DNA from: an uncultured Saprospiraceae bacterium
GTDB lineage: Bacteria; Bacteroidota; Bacteroidia; Chitinophagales; Saprospiraceae
Reading direction: 5' to 3'
Length of the DNA: 64,000 nucleotides
NCBI GenBank assembly: GCA_937980645.1
Contig: CALJPQ010000022.1
Span: 1 to 64,000, forward strand
Positions 15,650 through 24,542 of this stretch are shown here, piece after piece (the stretch's first letter is position 1; the number at the start of each line of letters is the position of its first letter). A program made the translations under genes and the position numbers. The notes under the pieces were generated by a model. It had not been told where the DNA came from. It did not search any database and saw only the letters and a list, made by a program, of their open reading frames with translations.

Positions 15650-16966
15650 TCAGATGCGGTTGATTTTTGCGCCGATGGCCTTGAGGCGTTCGTCAATGCG
15701 CTGGTAGCCGCGGTCAATCTGATGGACGTTGTGGATGAGGCTACGCCCTTTGGCCGACAGGGCGGCGATAAGCAGGGCCTGCCCGGCGCGAATGTCGGGG
15801 GAGGTCATTTCGATGCCGCGCAATTGCGAGCGGCGGTCCAGCCCGATGACGGTGGCGCGGTGAGGGTCGCACAGGATAATCTGAGCGCCCATGTCAATGA
15901 GTTTGTCCACGAAGAACAGGCGGCTCTCAAACATTTTTTGGTGAATGAGTACGCTACCGCGTGCCTGCGTGGCCACTACCAGCACGATGGACATCAGGTC
16001 GGGCGTAAAGCCCGGCCAGGGCGCGTCGTAAATGGTCAGGATGGAGCCGTCAATGAACGTGCTGATTTCGTAGTGCTCTTGCGGCGGGATGTGCAGGTCG
16101 TCGCCCCGGCGTTCGATGGCGATGCCGAGGCGCTCGAAGGTGCGCGGGATGATGCCCAGATGCTCCACGCCGGCGTTGCGGATGGTGATGTCGGAGGCCG
16201 TCATGGCGGCCAGGCCGATGAAGCTGCCCACCTCAATCATATCAGGCAGGCAGCGGTGTTGGGCGCCCCCCAGTCGCTCTACGCCTTCGATGCGCAGCAG
16301 GTTGGAGCCGATGCCCTCGATGCGGGCACCCATAGCGACCAACAGGCGGCACAGCTGCTGCACGTAGGGTTCGCAGGCGGCGTTGTAGAGGGTCGTCTGG
16401 CCCCGCGCCAGCACGGCTGCCATGACGACGTTGGCCGTGCCCGTTACCGAGATTTCGTCCATGTGGATATACGCCCCGCGCAGGCCGCCGGGCGGCTGCT
16501 GCACGTAGTAAATGTCGCGCTCGTCGTCGTATTTGAATTCGGCCCCCAGCTGCTCGAAGCCGCGGAAATGCGCATCTAAGCGGCGACGGCCGATTTTATC
16601 GCCACCGGGTTTGGGCAGAGCCGCCCGCCCAAAGCGCGCCAGCAGAGGTCCGATGAGCATGACCGAACCGCGCAGCCGCTGGGCATCTTTCATGAAGGCA
16701 TCTGAGCGCAGGTAGTCCAGGTCGAGCGTGCCGGCGCAAAATCGGTATGTGTCGGGCGCCAGCTGCTCCACACTTACGCCAAAGCCCTGCAGCAGCTCGA
16801 TGAGCTTGCGCACGTCCAGGATGTCTGGGATGTTCGAGATGGTTACCGGGTCATCGGTCAGCAATACGGCGCTGATGACCTGGAGCGCTTCGTTTTTGGC
16901 TCCCTGCGGGTACAGCTCGCCGCGCAAGGGCGTGCCGCCGATGACTTCAAAGGTGTCTAAGTACAT
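15650..16966 (-). CDS. murA: UDP-N-acetylglucosamine 1-carboxyvinyltransferase with Asp at the fosfomycin site
   Basis: MurA transfers enolpyruvyl from PEP to UDP-GlcNAc, the first committed step of peptidoglycan synthesis. The 438-residue protein has the two inside-out alpha/beta domains, with the N-terminal GAKNEALQVISAVLLTDDP (catalytic Lys and Asn), LRGSVMLIGPLLARFG, and C-terminal IRAGQALLIAALSAKG and IDRGYQRIDERLKAIGA. In the active-site loop PGGDKIGRRRLDAHF an Asp (residue 123) takes the place of the usual Cys that fosfomycin alkylates. That substitution is known to give intrinsic fosfomycin resistance while preserving activity. The gene precedes a DUF2905-like gene and rfbC on the same strand. 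Confidence 0.96.
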   Translation of the reverse strand: MYLDTFEVIGGTPLRGELYPQGAKNEALQVISAVLLTDDPVTISNIPDILDVRKLIELLQGFGVSVEQLAPDTYRFCAGTLDLDYLRSDAFMKDAQRLRGSVMLIGPLLARFGRAALPKPGGDKIGRRRLDAHFRGFEQLGAEFKYDDERDIYYVQQPPGGLRGAYIHMDEISVTGTANVVMAAVLARGQTTLYNAACEPYVQQLCRLLVAMGARIEGIGSNLLRIEGVERLGGAQHRCLPDMIEVGSFIGLAAMTASDITIRNAGVEHLGIIPRTFERLGIAIERRGDDLHIPPQEHYEISTFIDGSILTIYDAPWPGFTPDLMSIVLVVATQARGSVLIHQKMFESRLFFVDKLIDMGAQIILCDPHRATVIGLDRRSQLRGIEMTSPDIRAGQALLIAALSAKGRSLIHNVHQIDRGYQRIDERLKAIGAKINRI

Positions 16967-17053
16967 GTGAGCAATATCCGGGTTTGAGGGACGAAAAAAA
17001 GCGGTTTTTCAAAAGCCCGTCAGGCAAGGGAATTTACTGCTGCTGGCGGAGCG

Positions 17054-18736
17054 TCAGACGCCCATCTTCTGGCGTACGAGCGCCGTAATTTCCTGCTCCA
17101 GCCGATTGGCCTCTGCCATGGCGCGGTTGGCCTCATCGGCAGCAGCCTGGGCAAAGGCGCGGTCTTCTAAGCCGCCGGTGTTCACCAGCACATTGAGTGC
17201 AGCCCCGCACACGGCAGCGCGCGCACACAGAGCACCCACGCCCGCGTCGGTGATGGAATTTGGATTGCCCTGCTCTATCATCTGGCGGATGAGGGCGAAG
17301 CTCGCCAACGCCGTGCGTACCACCTGTAGCGGCACTTCGATAGCGCGGCGTGTGGCTGCCTCGATGGCCGCTTTGCGCTGGGCTTTTTCGGCCTCCGTGC
17401 TTTTGGGCAGCCCGAAAGCCGCCATGATGGCGTTGAAGGCATCGGTGTCTTCGTCCACGGCGCGCAGCAGAGCATCTTTGAGGCGTTGGCCCGTTTCGGC
17501 GGCGTCGGAGAAGGTTTCCCAGCGGTCGTCCCAGCCGCGTTTGTGGGCGCTCAGGTTGGCCACCATAGTCGCCAGCGCAGCGCCTAAGGCACCAACATAG
17601 GCGCTGACCGAACCGCCACCCGGAGCCGGGCTTTCGGAGGCAGTCTCGTTGGCAAAGGCACGCAAGTCCCGGTCTATCAGCCGTTTGACCCCATCGTCGC
17701 CTAGGCGGTATTCAATGATTTTTTTCTTGGGGTCAAAAGGCGCTAGCTCGCTCAGGCCCAGCGATTTGACGGCGATTTTCACCAGTTCTTCCTCGCTGAC
17801 GCCGGCGCTGCGCTGTTGTTTTTTCAAAAAATAGCGACCGGCCTCCAGGAGTACGCGCAGCGGGACCATGCCTACCAGCTCCGACCCCGTTACGCGCAGG
17901 CCGCGGCGTTCGGCACTCTGGCAACAGGCTTCAAAGGCTATATGCAGCGGTGTGGCCTGTAGGTCGGTGATGTTCATGGAGACCTGCGCAATGCCATACT
18001 CCTCGATGTACCAGCCGATGCCTTTGACGCCCTTGAGCATGCCGGGTTGGCGTATCGGTTCGCCGTGTTCGTCGCGCAGGGGTTTGCCGGTGGCAGGGTC
18101 TTTCACCACGCGCCCGGCTTCGCGCACGTCGAAGGCGACTGCATTGGCGCGCCGCGTCGAGGTCGTATTCAGGTTGACGTTATAGGCGATGAGGAAGTCA
18201 CGTGCGCCGATGACGGTAGCGCCGCTTTTAGGGTTGAAGCGCGCTGGCCCAAAGTCAGGTTTCCAGTCGGGGTGGGCCAGCTTTTCGGGCAGGCCTTCAT
18301 ACTCGCCTGCGCGGATGTGGGCCAGGTTTTTTCGCTCCGGTCGGCTGGCGGCGGCCTCGTACAGATAGACCGGTAGGTCGAGCTCGCGCCCCACGCGCTC
18401 GGCCAGTCGGCGCGCCCAGTCGGCAGCCTCTTCCAGCGTGATGTTGCTCACCGGCACCAACGGACACACATCGGTAGCGCCCATGCGTGGGTGCTCGCCC
18501 GAGTGCTGGCGCATGTCTATAAGCTCGCACGCTTTCTGAATGGCCCGAAAGGCAGCTTCCACCACTGCCGCCGGTTCGCCTACGAAGGTTACCACCGTGC
18601 GATGCGTAGCCCGACCCGGGTCCACATCCAAAAGGCGAATGCCCTCCACGCTCTCAATGGCGTCTGTAATCTGGCGAATGACGCCCATATCGCGCCCCTC
18701 TGAGAAGTTCGGGACACATTCGAGTAACTGTCTCAT
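17054..18736 (-). CDS. ftcD: Glutamate formimidoyltransferase / formiminotetrahydrofolate cyclodeaminase fusion
   Basis: This bifunctional enzyme of histidine degradation passes the formimino group from formiminoglutamate to THF and then cyclises it to methenyl-THF. Residues of about 1-330 form the transferase, beginning MRQLLECVPNFSEGRD and containing THRTVVTFVGEP and HSGEHPRMGATDVCP with the catalytic His. Residues of about 350-560 form the cyclodeaminase, with SESPAPGGGSVSAYVGALGA and the DTDAFNAIMAAFGLPK block. The start at 18736 matches the family N-terminus; ATG 18751 is an alternative. A TTG-N20-TACCTTTG promoter at 18799-18829 excludes the longer ATG at 18829. No other hut genes are in the window. 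Confidence 0.94.
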   Translation of the reverse strand: MRQLLECVPNFSEGRDMGVIRQITDAIESVEGIRLLDVDPGRATHRTVVTFVGEPAAVVEAAFRAIQKACELIDMRQHSGEHPRMGATDVCPLVPVSNITLEEAADWARRLAERVGRELDLPVYLYEAAASRPERKNLAHIRAGEYEGLPEKLAHPDWKPDFGPARFNPKSGATVIGARDFLIAYNVNLNTTSTRRANAVAFDVREAGRVVKDPATGKPLRDEHGEPIRQPGMLKGVKGIGWYIEEYGIAQVSMNITDLQATPLHIAFEACCQSAERRGLRVTGSELVGMVPLRVLLEAGRYFLKKQQRSAGVSEEELVKIAVKSLGLSELAPFDPKKKIIEYRLGDDGVKRLIDRDLRAFANETASESPAPGGGSVSAYVGALGAALATMVANLSAHKRGWDDRWETFSDAAETGQRLKDALLRAVDEDTDAFNAIMAAFGLPKSTEAEKAQRKAAIEAATRRAIEVPLQVVRTALASFALIRQMIEQGNPNSITDAGVGALCARAAVCGAALNVLVNTGGLEDRAFAQAAADEANRAMAEANRLEQEITALVRQKMGV

Positions 18737-18798
18737 CTGCTGTGCTTCCATGGGCCAGCTTTTGACGACGCTCGCAAGCATCACCGGCCACCGAAGGG

Positions 18799-18829
18799 CA
18801 AAGGTAGAAGCGCTTTGTGGGGCAGCCAA
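18799..18829 (-). promoter_or_regulatory. Bacteroidota-type promoter for ftcD
   Basis: On the minus strand TTG (complement of 18827-18829), a 20-bp spacer and TACCTTTG (complement of 18799-18806) match the Bacteroidota sigma-A consensus TTG-N19-TAnnTTTG. The expected transcription start is near 18793, about 45-60 bases before the two candidate ATGs. Confidence 0.6.
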
Positions 18830-18964
18830 ATGCTGGCTTTGTTGTAAATCTTCTAACCAATAGACATGGGATGTTTCTTTTGTGTTAAGTTTGACAGCAC
18901 TATTGGCTGGGGCAGCGAAAGTCCGCCTATTTTAGTCAGTTTTTTTACTAAAAATAAAAAAGAC

Positions 18965-19699
18965 ATGCTCGCACGCTCTCTTTTCTTTTTGCTTAGTCTT
19001 AGTCTTTGGGCTTCCTGTGGCTCTAAGAAGGAAAGCCGCCCGGAAGGCGAGGCCAGCATCTCAGCAGGTGCCCAGCGCTTGTATGTGCACGCCGCCAATG
19101 GTGCAGTTCTGCGCAAGACGCCTGCAAAAGACGGTGAGAAGATAGCCGTCGTTCCGCGCGATACCGTGCCGGTAATGGTGCTGGCTCCAGCAGACCCCAG
19201 CCAGCGCTACGTGGCTGAAAAAGCCGGCCCGTTTGAATTGAGCGGTGGTTGGGTAAAAGTACGCACAGCCTCCGATCAAGAAGGCTACCTTTTTGAAGGA
19301 TATCTGCTGCCTTTCCCGCCGGTAAAAGGGTGGTCCGGTGGCGATATGATGGAGGTCGAGATGGCTTACAGCTATCTTTCCAAACCGTTGAAGCGCGAGA
19401 AACTGGAAGAACCCGATCTGCTGGAAGGCTATCGGCAGCACTACCAGGACGGTGCATTTTGCGATACCAAAATCTACAACGGCGGTAGCACCCTCATTTT
19501 CTCGATCCCAGCCTCCAGCCTGACGCCACAGCAGGCGCTGGTGCTTTTCCGTCCGCTGTGGTTTCGCGAGGTGGCCGGACCGATAGAGTACGACCCTGAC
19601 CTGGGCGGTGTGACCATCAGCGGCGATGGGGGCTACGGCTTTATGTCGGTGGTGCTCAAGGGCGATCGTGTGGTGGTAGAGCTGGGTGCTGCGGACTGA
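18965..19699 (+). CDS. Putative lipoprotein with bacterial SH3-like domain
   Basis: The 244-residue product has a lipoprotein signal, MLARSLFFLLSLSLWASCG, with the lipidated Cys at residue 18 followed by a polar GSKKES linker. Residues of about 40-120 look like an SH3b domain: LYVHAANGAVLRKTPAKDG, a long strand pair, then GGWVKVRTASDQEGYLFEGY, the usual end of SH3b units. The C-terminal 120 residues are not recognisable. It probably sits on the periplasmic side of the inner or outer membrane. The upstream in-frame ATG at 18866 would hide the signal. Its last 67 bases overlap the 3' end of the convergent GMC oxidoreductase gene. Confidence 0.78.
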   Translation: MLARSLFFLLSLSLWASCGSKKESRPEGEASISAGAQRLYVHAANGAVLRKTPAKDGEKIAVVPRDTVPVMVLAPADPSQRYVAEKAGPFELSGGWVKVRTASDQEGYLFEGYLLPFPPVKGWSGGDMMEVEMAYSYLSKPLKREKLEEPDLLEGYRQHYQDGAFCDTKIYNGGSTLIFSIPASSLTPQQALVLFRPLWFREVAGPIEYDPDLGGVTISGDGGYGFMSVVLKGDRVVVELGAAD

Positions 19700-21267
19700 G
19701 CCCTCGGCTGCCCTGTGGGCGGGATTCGGCTCATGGCTCGCTCGGCAATGGCCGTAATGGTGAGCGAAGGATTTACGCCCGGATTGGCCGAAACGGCTGC
19801 GCCATCGCAGACGTACATGTTCTGGTAGCCGAAGACGCGGTTTTCGTGGTCAATGACGCCCGTTTCTGCAGAGGCTCCCATGACGGCACCGCCCAAAATA
19901 TGCGCCGTACCAGGAATGCCGGCCAGCGGTGTGAGGAAAAAGGCTGTGGCCTTGCCGTTCAGGATGCGCTCCATACGGCGCGCCAGCTCCGTAGCACGCG
20001 GGATGAAAGCAGTAGGCTTTTGCTGACCCACGACCTCTGTACGCATACCGCCCCAGCGGCTGCGTCGGAAGGTTACGGTGCTGTCTAATGTCTGCATGAA
20101 GAGCAGGACAGTCGTCTTCTTTGCCCAGTCACGCACGCGCAAGTACTTCCACCAGGTGCGCGGGTGACGAGCCACCTCTGCCAGGATGCGCCACAGCCGC
20201 ACGAGTGTATTGGAACCGGTTACGTAGGGCAGCACCGACAGTCGCCAAGCGCCCGACCCCGAGCCATAGCGGCAAACTTCTAAGTGGCTATGCTCATCGG
20301 TATGGAGGATGGAGCCAATCGCCACCCCGCGCGATAGGTCAGCATCGCCTTCCAACTGCGTTACCATGATGAGGCTTTCGTTGTTGGTGCGCACATCGCA
20401 GCCTACGCGCTCCGACAGGCGCGGCAACGAGCGGCGTTTGAGCCGCAGCAGCAAACCTACCGTGCCCAGCACGCCGCCGGCAAACACAATGCCGCGGGCC
20501 GTCAGGCGCTTTTTTCGGCCAAACAGGCGCGTCGAAGGTTGGAACAGCACTTCATAGCCATCGCTTCCGTCGGCAGCCCCCAAAGGGCGAACGTCCACCA
20601 CCTCGTGTTCGGCTAAAATTTCGGCGCCCTGCTTTTGGGCGAGGTAAAGGTAATTCTTGTCCAACGTGTTCTTGGCATTGTGGCGGCAGCCGGTCATGCA
20701 GCTGCCGCAAAAGATGCAGCCTGTGCGCTCAGGCCCTTGACCACCGAAATAGGGGTCGGGTGTGGTCTCGCCCGGGCGTCCGAAATAGACCGACACGTGG
20801 GTTGGGCCAAAGTGTTCGCGTTGCCCGATTTCGCAGGCCAATCGCTCCAGCGCGTGGTCGTTATCGAAAAACTGCGGATTGGGCGCTGCGCCCAGCATGC
20901 GGCGCGCGGTCTTGTAATGCGGTGCCAGTTCTGCTTCCCAGTCCGCCAGGTCTTTCCAGTTGCCAGAGCGGAAGAAAGCAGGCTTGGGCACCGGCAGCGT
21001 GTTGGCATACACCAGCGAGCCGCCACCTACTCCTGTGCCCGAAATGAAACCTACATGTCGGAAGATGGTAATTTTCATAATGCCAAACCAGCGCAATGCC
21101 GGCGCCCACAGCCAGCGTGACAGCTGCCAGTTGGTGCGCGGAAAATCCTCCGCGCGGTACCATTTGCCTTTTTCAATCACCAGTACCCGATAGCCCTTCT
21201 CCGACAGACGGAGAGCGCTGACCGAACCGCCAAAACCACTGCCGATGATGATGTAGTCGTAGTCCAT
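19633..21267 (-). CDS. GMC-family FAD oxidoreductase, cholesterol oxidase-like
   Basis: This 544-residue flavoprotein belongs to the glucose-methanol-choline family, which oxidises alcohols using FAD. The N-terminus DYIIIGSGFGGSVSALRLSE is the FAD-binding GxGxxG motif. GFISGTGVGGGSLVYANT is the second FAD segment, and the C-terminus has LTPLAGIPGTAHILGGAVMG and VNPSLTITAIAERAM, where the catalytic His lies. A cluster CIFCGSCMTGC (Cys 184, 187, 190, 194) followed by RHNAKNTLDKNYLYLA is shared, as I recall, with actinobacterial cholesterol-oxidase-like proteins, and could hold an Fe-S centre. The substrate is unknown. The 3' end overlaps the upstream convergent lipoprotein gene by 67 bp. Confidence 0.88.
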   Translation of the reverse strand: MDYDYIIIGSGFGGSVSALRLSEKGYRVLVIEKGKWYRAEDFPRTNWQLSRWLWAPALRWFGIMKITIFRHVGFISGTGVGGGSLVYANTLPVPKPAFFRSGNWKDLADWEAELAPHYKTARRMLGAAPNPQFFDNDHALERLACEIGQREHFGPTHVSVYFGRPGETTPDPYFGGQGPERTGCIFCGSCMTGCRHNAKNTLDKNYLYLAQKQGAEILAEHEVVDVRPLGAADGSDGYEVLFQPSTRLFGRKKRLTARGIVFAGGVLGTVGLLLRLKRRSLPRLSERVGCDVRTNNESLIMVTQLEGDADLSRGVAIGSILHTDEHSHLEVCRYGSGSGAWRLSVLPYVTGSNTLVRLWRILAEVARHPRTWWKYLRVRDWAKKTTVLLFMQTLDSTVTFRRSRWGGMRTEVVGQQKPTAFIPRATELARRMERILNGKATAFFLTPLAGIPGTAHILGGAVMGASAETGVIDHENRVFGYQNMYVCDGAAVSANPGVNPSLTITAIAERAMSRIPPTGQPRAQSAAPSSTTTRSPLSTTDIKP

Positions 21268-21443
21268 GCGACCGCTTCCCTATTTTAATACGAATGAAAT
21301 GAGCATGCAAAATTGACAAACGACTACAAAAGTAGTCCTCCCGAAAATCAGGGGCGGGCCACCTTTTTCTTCAGGCCCGGCCTACTCCTGAGGGGCCCGC
21401 GACAGCATTACAACCTTTGCCGCACAGGTGGTGTTACGTTTTC

Positions 21444-22211
21444 ATGTTGAAACACCATTTACGCTACAGCCTGTTCACCTTTTGCCTGCTAAATGCAGGT
21501 CTAACCGCTCATTTTGCTCAAAACATGATGCCAGAAGCCACCTCATCGTCCTCGACTCCGCAAGCGTATTCGCGCATCACGGTAGAAATCTGGTCTGATG
21601 TCCTGTGCCCATTCTGCTACATCGGCAAACGCCAATTTGAAACGGCCCTGGCGCAGTATCCCGGGCGAGAGAGCGTGGAGGTTATCTGGCGCAGTTTCCA
21701 GCTCGACCCAACGCTGCAGACCGATCCGTCGAAAAATCCGGTGCGCTCCCTGGCCGAGCGCAAGGGCTGGTCGGAGGCGCAAACGCGCGACATCATGGCC
21801 TATGTAACCGACATGGCGCGTGGCGTAGGGCTGGAGTACCACTTAGATAAATCGGTAGTGGCCAACTCGTTCGACGCCCACCGGCTGCTGCAACTGGGCC
21901 GCCATTACGGCCGCCAGTCGGAGGTAAAGGAGCGGCTAATGGCGGCTCATTTTACCGAAGGTAAAAACATCGCTGACCCGGCAGTACTCCAGGCCCTCGG
22001 CGAGGCGGCCGGGCTGCCGGCCGATGCCGTGCGCGCCATGCTGCAAAGCGATGCTTACGCCCGCGAAGTACAGGAAGACATCGCCCAGGCCGAGCACTTT
22101 GAGATAACGGGCGTGCCCTTCTTCGTCTTCAATCGCCAACGGGGCATCTCAGGGGCGCAAGGCGTGGAGGCGTTTTTGCGGATGTTGCGAGAGATGGGGC
22201 GGGAAAAATGA
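21444..22211 (+). CDS. DsbA-family oxidoreductase (FrnE-like) with a probable signal peptide
   Basis: This thioredoxin-fold protein of 255 residues carries a CPFC active site (Cys 55 and 58) in EIWSDVLCPFCYIGKRQFE, then WRSFQLDP, SFDAHRLLQLG, and ITGVPFFVFNRQRGISGAQ with the cis-Pro. This is the FrnE/2-hydroxychromene isomerase-like branch of DsbA proteins, usually cytosolic. Here a hydrophobic N-terminus (LRYSLFTFCLLNAGLTAHFA) ending before Gln-Asn looks like a signal peptide, which suggests export. If translation started instead at the ATGs near 21525, the protein would be cytosolic. The region upstream is shared with the divergent GMC gene. Confidence 0.85.
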   Translation: MLKHHLRYSLFTFCLLNAGLTAHFAQNMMPEATSSSSTPQAYSRITVEIWSDVLCPFCYIGKRQFETALAQYPGRESVEVIWRSFQLDPTLQTDPSKNPVRSLAERKGWSEAQTRDIMAYVTDMARGVGLEYHLDKSVVANSFDAHRLLQLGRHYGRQSEVKERLMAAHFTEGKNIADPAVLQALGEAAGLPADAVRAMLQSDAYAREVQEDIAQAEHFEITGVPFFVFNRQRGISGAQGVEAFLRMLREMGREK

Positions 22212-22570
22212 GCACAGTCATCCTGGCTATATTGGGAGCCACTTCCATTTAAAGTGCATTAAGCGCGCTCCCGAGAGAACGCAAAAATTTTTTAAAAAAA
22301 CATTTTGTTTTATTTTTGCCGTCCTGTTTGAGGGTTTTTCGGCTTTTATCAAAAACAATCTGTTTTTAACCGCTGCGTGCAAAAGGGCTGCAGTTCAGCG
22401 TCTTTTCGGGAGGGTGACGCGCATTCTTTTAGCAAGCAGCAGGCAGGGCGTCAAGAGTTTGGTGTCAGGCTTTGCCGCTATTCTTATCGGAGCGTCTTGA
22501 GCGTAACCTTTCGAGAGGCGTCTGGGTTTAGTGGCTGATTTGTTCAGCAGCACAAATTGGACTTTTTACC
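22212..22570 (+). other. 359 bp intergenic region, AT-rich promoter-like segment
   Basis: No gene is seen. At 22290-22320 an A-tract and T-tract are followed by TATTTTTG (22311-22318), a good -7 element, but no TTG lies at 19-21 bp before it. A similar A/T tract ending in ctATTTTTTGCC occurs upstream of pyk near 27140-27170. The remaining 250 bp to the ATG at 22571 would form a long leader with no clear hairpin terminator. Confidence 0.4.
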
Positions 22571-23317
22571 ATGTTTTCACGGATGTTTTCTGGCACTGCG
22601 CCGGCTGTTGCTGGCGGTCGCAGTGCACTTGGCTTGCTGTGGCGATTGGTTCGCCGGCACTGGTTTAAATTGGCCTTGGTGCTGTTGGTACTGCTTGCGT
22701 TGTGGCGGCGCCGTCCGCCGTCGCAGCCGGCGGAGCTAGTGCCTATGACTCCGGTGAAGGAGGCACCAGAGCGCTTTACCCAGCGTCTTCATACTGCACC
22801 GCAGTCGGCCTCTTTAGTGGATGCGCCGGCTGAGCCGGTAGCTGCTGCGGGTATTCGATTGCCTGCCATAGACGATGCCACGACGGTAGCCTTTTTGCAG
22901 CGCTTTGCGCGCACGGCCGTGGCGGAGCAGGAGCGCTTCGGCATGCCAGCGTCGGTGTTGCTGGCCAGCGCTTACATCAACAGTTTTGCCGGCAAGCGCA
23001 ATTGCGCCACAGAGGCCAACAACTATGTGGCTCTGCGTTGCACCGCCGACTGGCCCGGGGCCGTCATCACTCTGGATGGGGGCTGCTATCGGCGGTATAA
23101 CACCGCCTGGGAAAGCCTGCGCGACTTCAACGTCTACTACAGCCGCAAAGCCTGGTATGCAGAGCTGAAGAAAAACGCCGGCCGGGACTGGAAAAAATGG
23201 CTGAAAGGCCTGGCTGCTCAAAGCGTTTCGGACGTGGCCAACTTTGAGGCCGAAGCCACGCGCATCATTACGGCGTTCCGCGTATATGAACTCGATGAGC
23301 CCGGCGCCATGAAGTGA
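22571..23317 (+). CDS. Membrane-anchored glucosaminidase-fold protein lacking the usual catalytic Glu
   Basis: The 248-residue protein has one transmembrane helix at about residues 33-46 (KLALVLLVLLALW) and a Pro/Ala-rich linker. The C-terminal domain (about 105-240) resembles GH73 endo-N-acetylglucosaminidases, which cut peptidoglycan glycan chains. FGMPASVLLASAYINSFAGK aligns with the family's 'iPASi.LAQg.lESg.G.S' motif, and ANNYVALRC with 'ANNHFGIKC'. At the position of the catalytic Glu this protein has Asn 137, and the HFGIK block is altered, so it may bind rather than cleave glycan. The last part, YYSRKAWYAELKKNAGRDWK, matches the family's helical end. The orientation suggests a periplasmic domain. 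Confidence 0.72.
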   Translation: MFSRMFSGTAPAVAGGRSALGLLWRLVRRHWFKLALVLLVLLALWRRRPPSQPAELVPMTPVKEAPERFTQRLHTAPQSASLVDAPAEPVAAAGIRLPAIDDATTVAFLQRFARTAVAEQERFGMPASVLLASAYINSFAGKRNCATEANNYVALRCTADWPGAVITLDGGCYRRYNTAWESLRDFNVYYSRKAWYAELKKNAGRDWKKWLKGLAAQSVSDVANFEAEATRIITAFRVYELDEPGAMK

Positions 23318-23480
23318 GCGGTGTTATTTCCAGAGCATAGTTTCGGGAAACGCTGTTTTTTTGCGCGTGTAATCCTGAAGTATTCGTCCGATCACGGCCC
23401 TACATCGCGTCGCCCTGAAGGCTTGCACTTTGGGGGAGGTTGCTCTTCTATCGGATGAACTAAAAACACGTATCCACAAC

Positions 23481-24515
23481 ATGAGCACAAATTTCTCAAA
23501 ACGAACCGGACTTCTGCTGGCACTTTTCCTGCTGGTGGGCGGAGCAACGTACTACTTCTGGCAGCAAAACAGGCGCTACGAAATGGGCAGCCGTATCGAG
23601 CCGGATATGGATTTCGCCGTGCGCGACACGAATGCCATCTACCGCATCTTCATCGCTGACCGACGCGGGCGCACGGCAGACCTGAAGCGCCAGGGCGATC
23701 ACTGGGTGTACAACAACCGGTACAAAGTCAGGCCCTCGGCTATCGAGGTGCTCTTGGAGACTGTTTGCTGCCTCAATGTGCTGTATGTGCCGCCAAAAGC
23801 CGCCGAAAAAAACGTTGTGCAAGCATTGGCGGCGGACGGTATAAAAGTAGAGTTGTACGACCGCCAGAACCGCCTGCTTAAAAGCTACTACGTCGGCGGC
23901 GTTACCCCAGATGAGCGAGGCACCTATATGATTATGGACGGCGCCGAGCAACCGTATGTGGTTTATCTGCCAGGGCTCATCGGCCAGGTGCGGGTGCGTT
24001 ACCTGTTGGGCGACGAAAACTGGCGCGACCGAATGATTTTCACCGAAAAGCCGGAAAATATTCAGTCCATCTCGGTAGAATACCCACAACATCGCAGCGC
24101 CTCCTTCCGAATAGACAAGGTGGACGAAGCGGAATATGTGGTGCGTCCACTGTTTAGCACCACTCCTGTGAGCAAGGCGCCGCAGCGCAAAGGTGCTGCT
24201 GAAGCTTATTTGCTCAAATACGAGTTTCTGGGCGCGGAAGGCTTCGCGCATGATGAGTTGAATGTGGATTCCATCCGAGCCTTAGTGCCTTTTGCCATCG
24301 TGAATTTGGAACGCACTGACAAAACCTCTACCAAGGCTCGTTTTTGGCCTATTAACGTGCAGGAGGACGCGCAAACCCGGCAGACGTTTGTCGTCCATTA
24401 CCTCACGGAGGTCAATGAAGGGCAGGACTACTACATCACGCAACAGCATGTGTTTGGACCCATTTTTCGAGAGTACAATTCTTTCTTCATGGGCCAATCA
24501 CGCCTGCGCAACTAA
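23481..24515 (+). CDS. Membrane-anchored DUF4340-like protein
   Basis: This 344-residue protein has an N-terminal transmembrane helix (TGLLLALFLLVGGATYYFW) and a large periplasmic part. RIEPDMDFAVRDTNAIYRIF, a short strand-rich unit and the WVYNNRYKVRPSAIEVLLET segment match the DUF4340 pattern, in which a small repeated domain measures 'display/extra' residues, often in gene sets linked to ABC export or gliding (GldG partners). YYVGGVTPDERGTYM and PYVVYLPGL are characteristic of Bacteroidota members as I recall. Starting at ATG 23481 keeps the helix at the N-terminus; 17 upstream residues are not needed. No gld gene is adjacent, so the role is unknown. Confidence 0.7.
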   Translation: MSTNFSKRTGLLLALFLLVGGATYYFWQQNRRYEMGSRIEPDMDFAVRDTNAIYRIFIADRRGRTADLKRQGDHWVYNNRYKVRPSAIEVLLETVCCLNVLYVPPKAAEKNVVQALAADGIKVELYDRQNRLLKSYYVGGVTPDERGTYMIMDGAEQPYVVYLPGLIGQVRVRYLLGDENWRDRMIFTEKPENIQSISVEYPQHRSASFRIDKVDEAEYVVRPLFSTTPVSKAPQRKGAAEAYLLKYEFLGAEGFAHDELNVDSIRALVPFAIVNLERTDKTSTKARFWPINVQEDAQTRQTFVVHYLTEVNEGQDYYITQQHVFGPIFREYNSFFMGQSRLRN

Positions 24516-24542
24516 GTACCGTCGGTTGGGTGGGGCAGAAGC

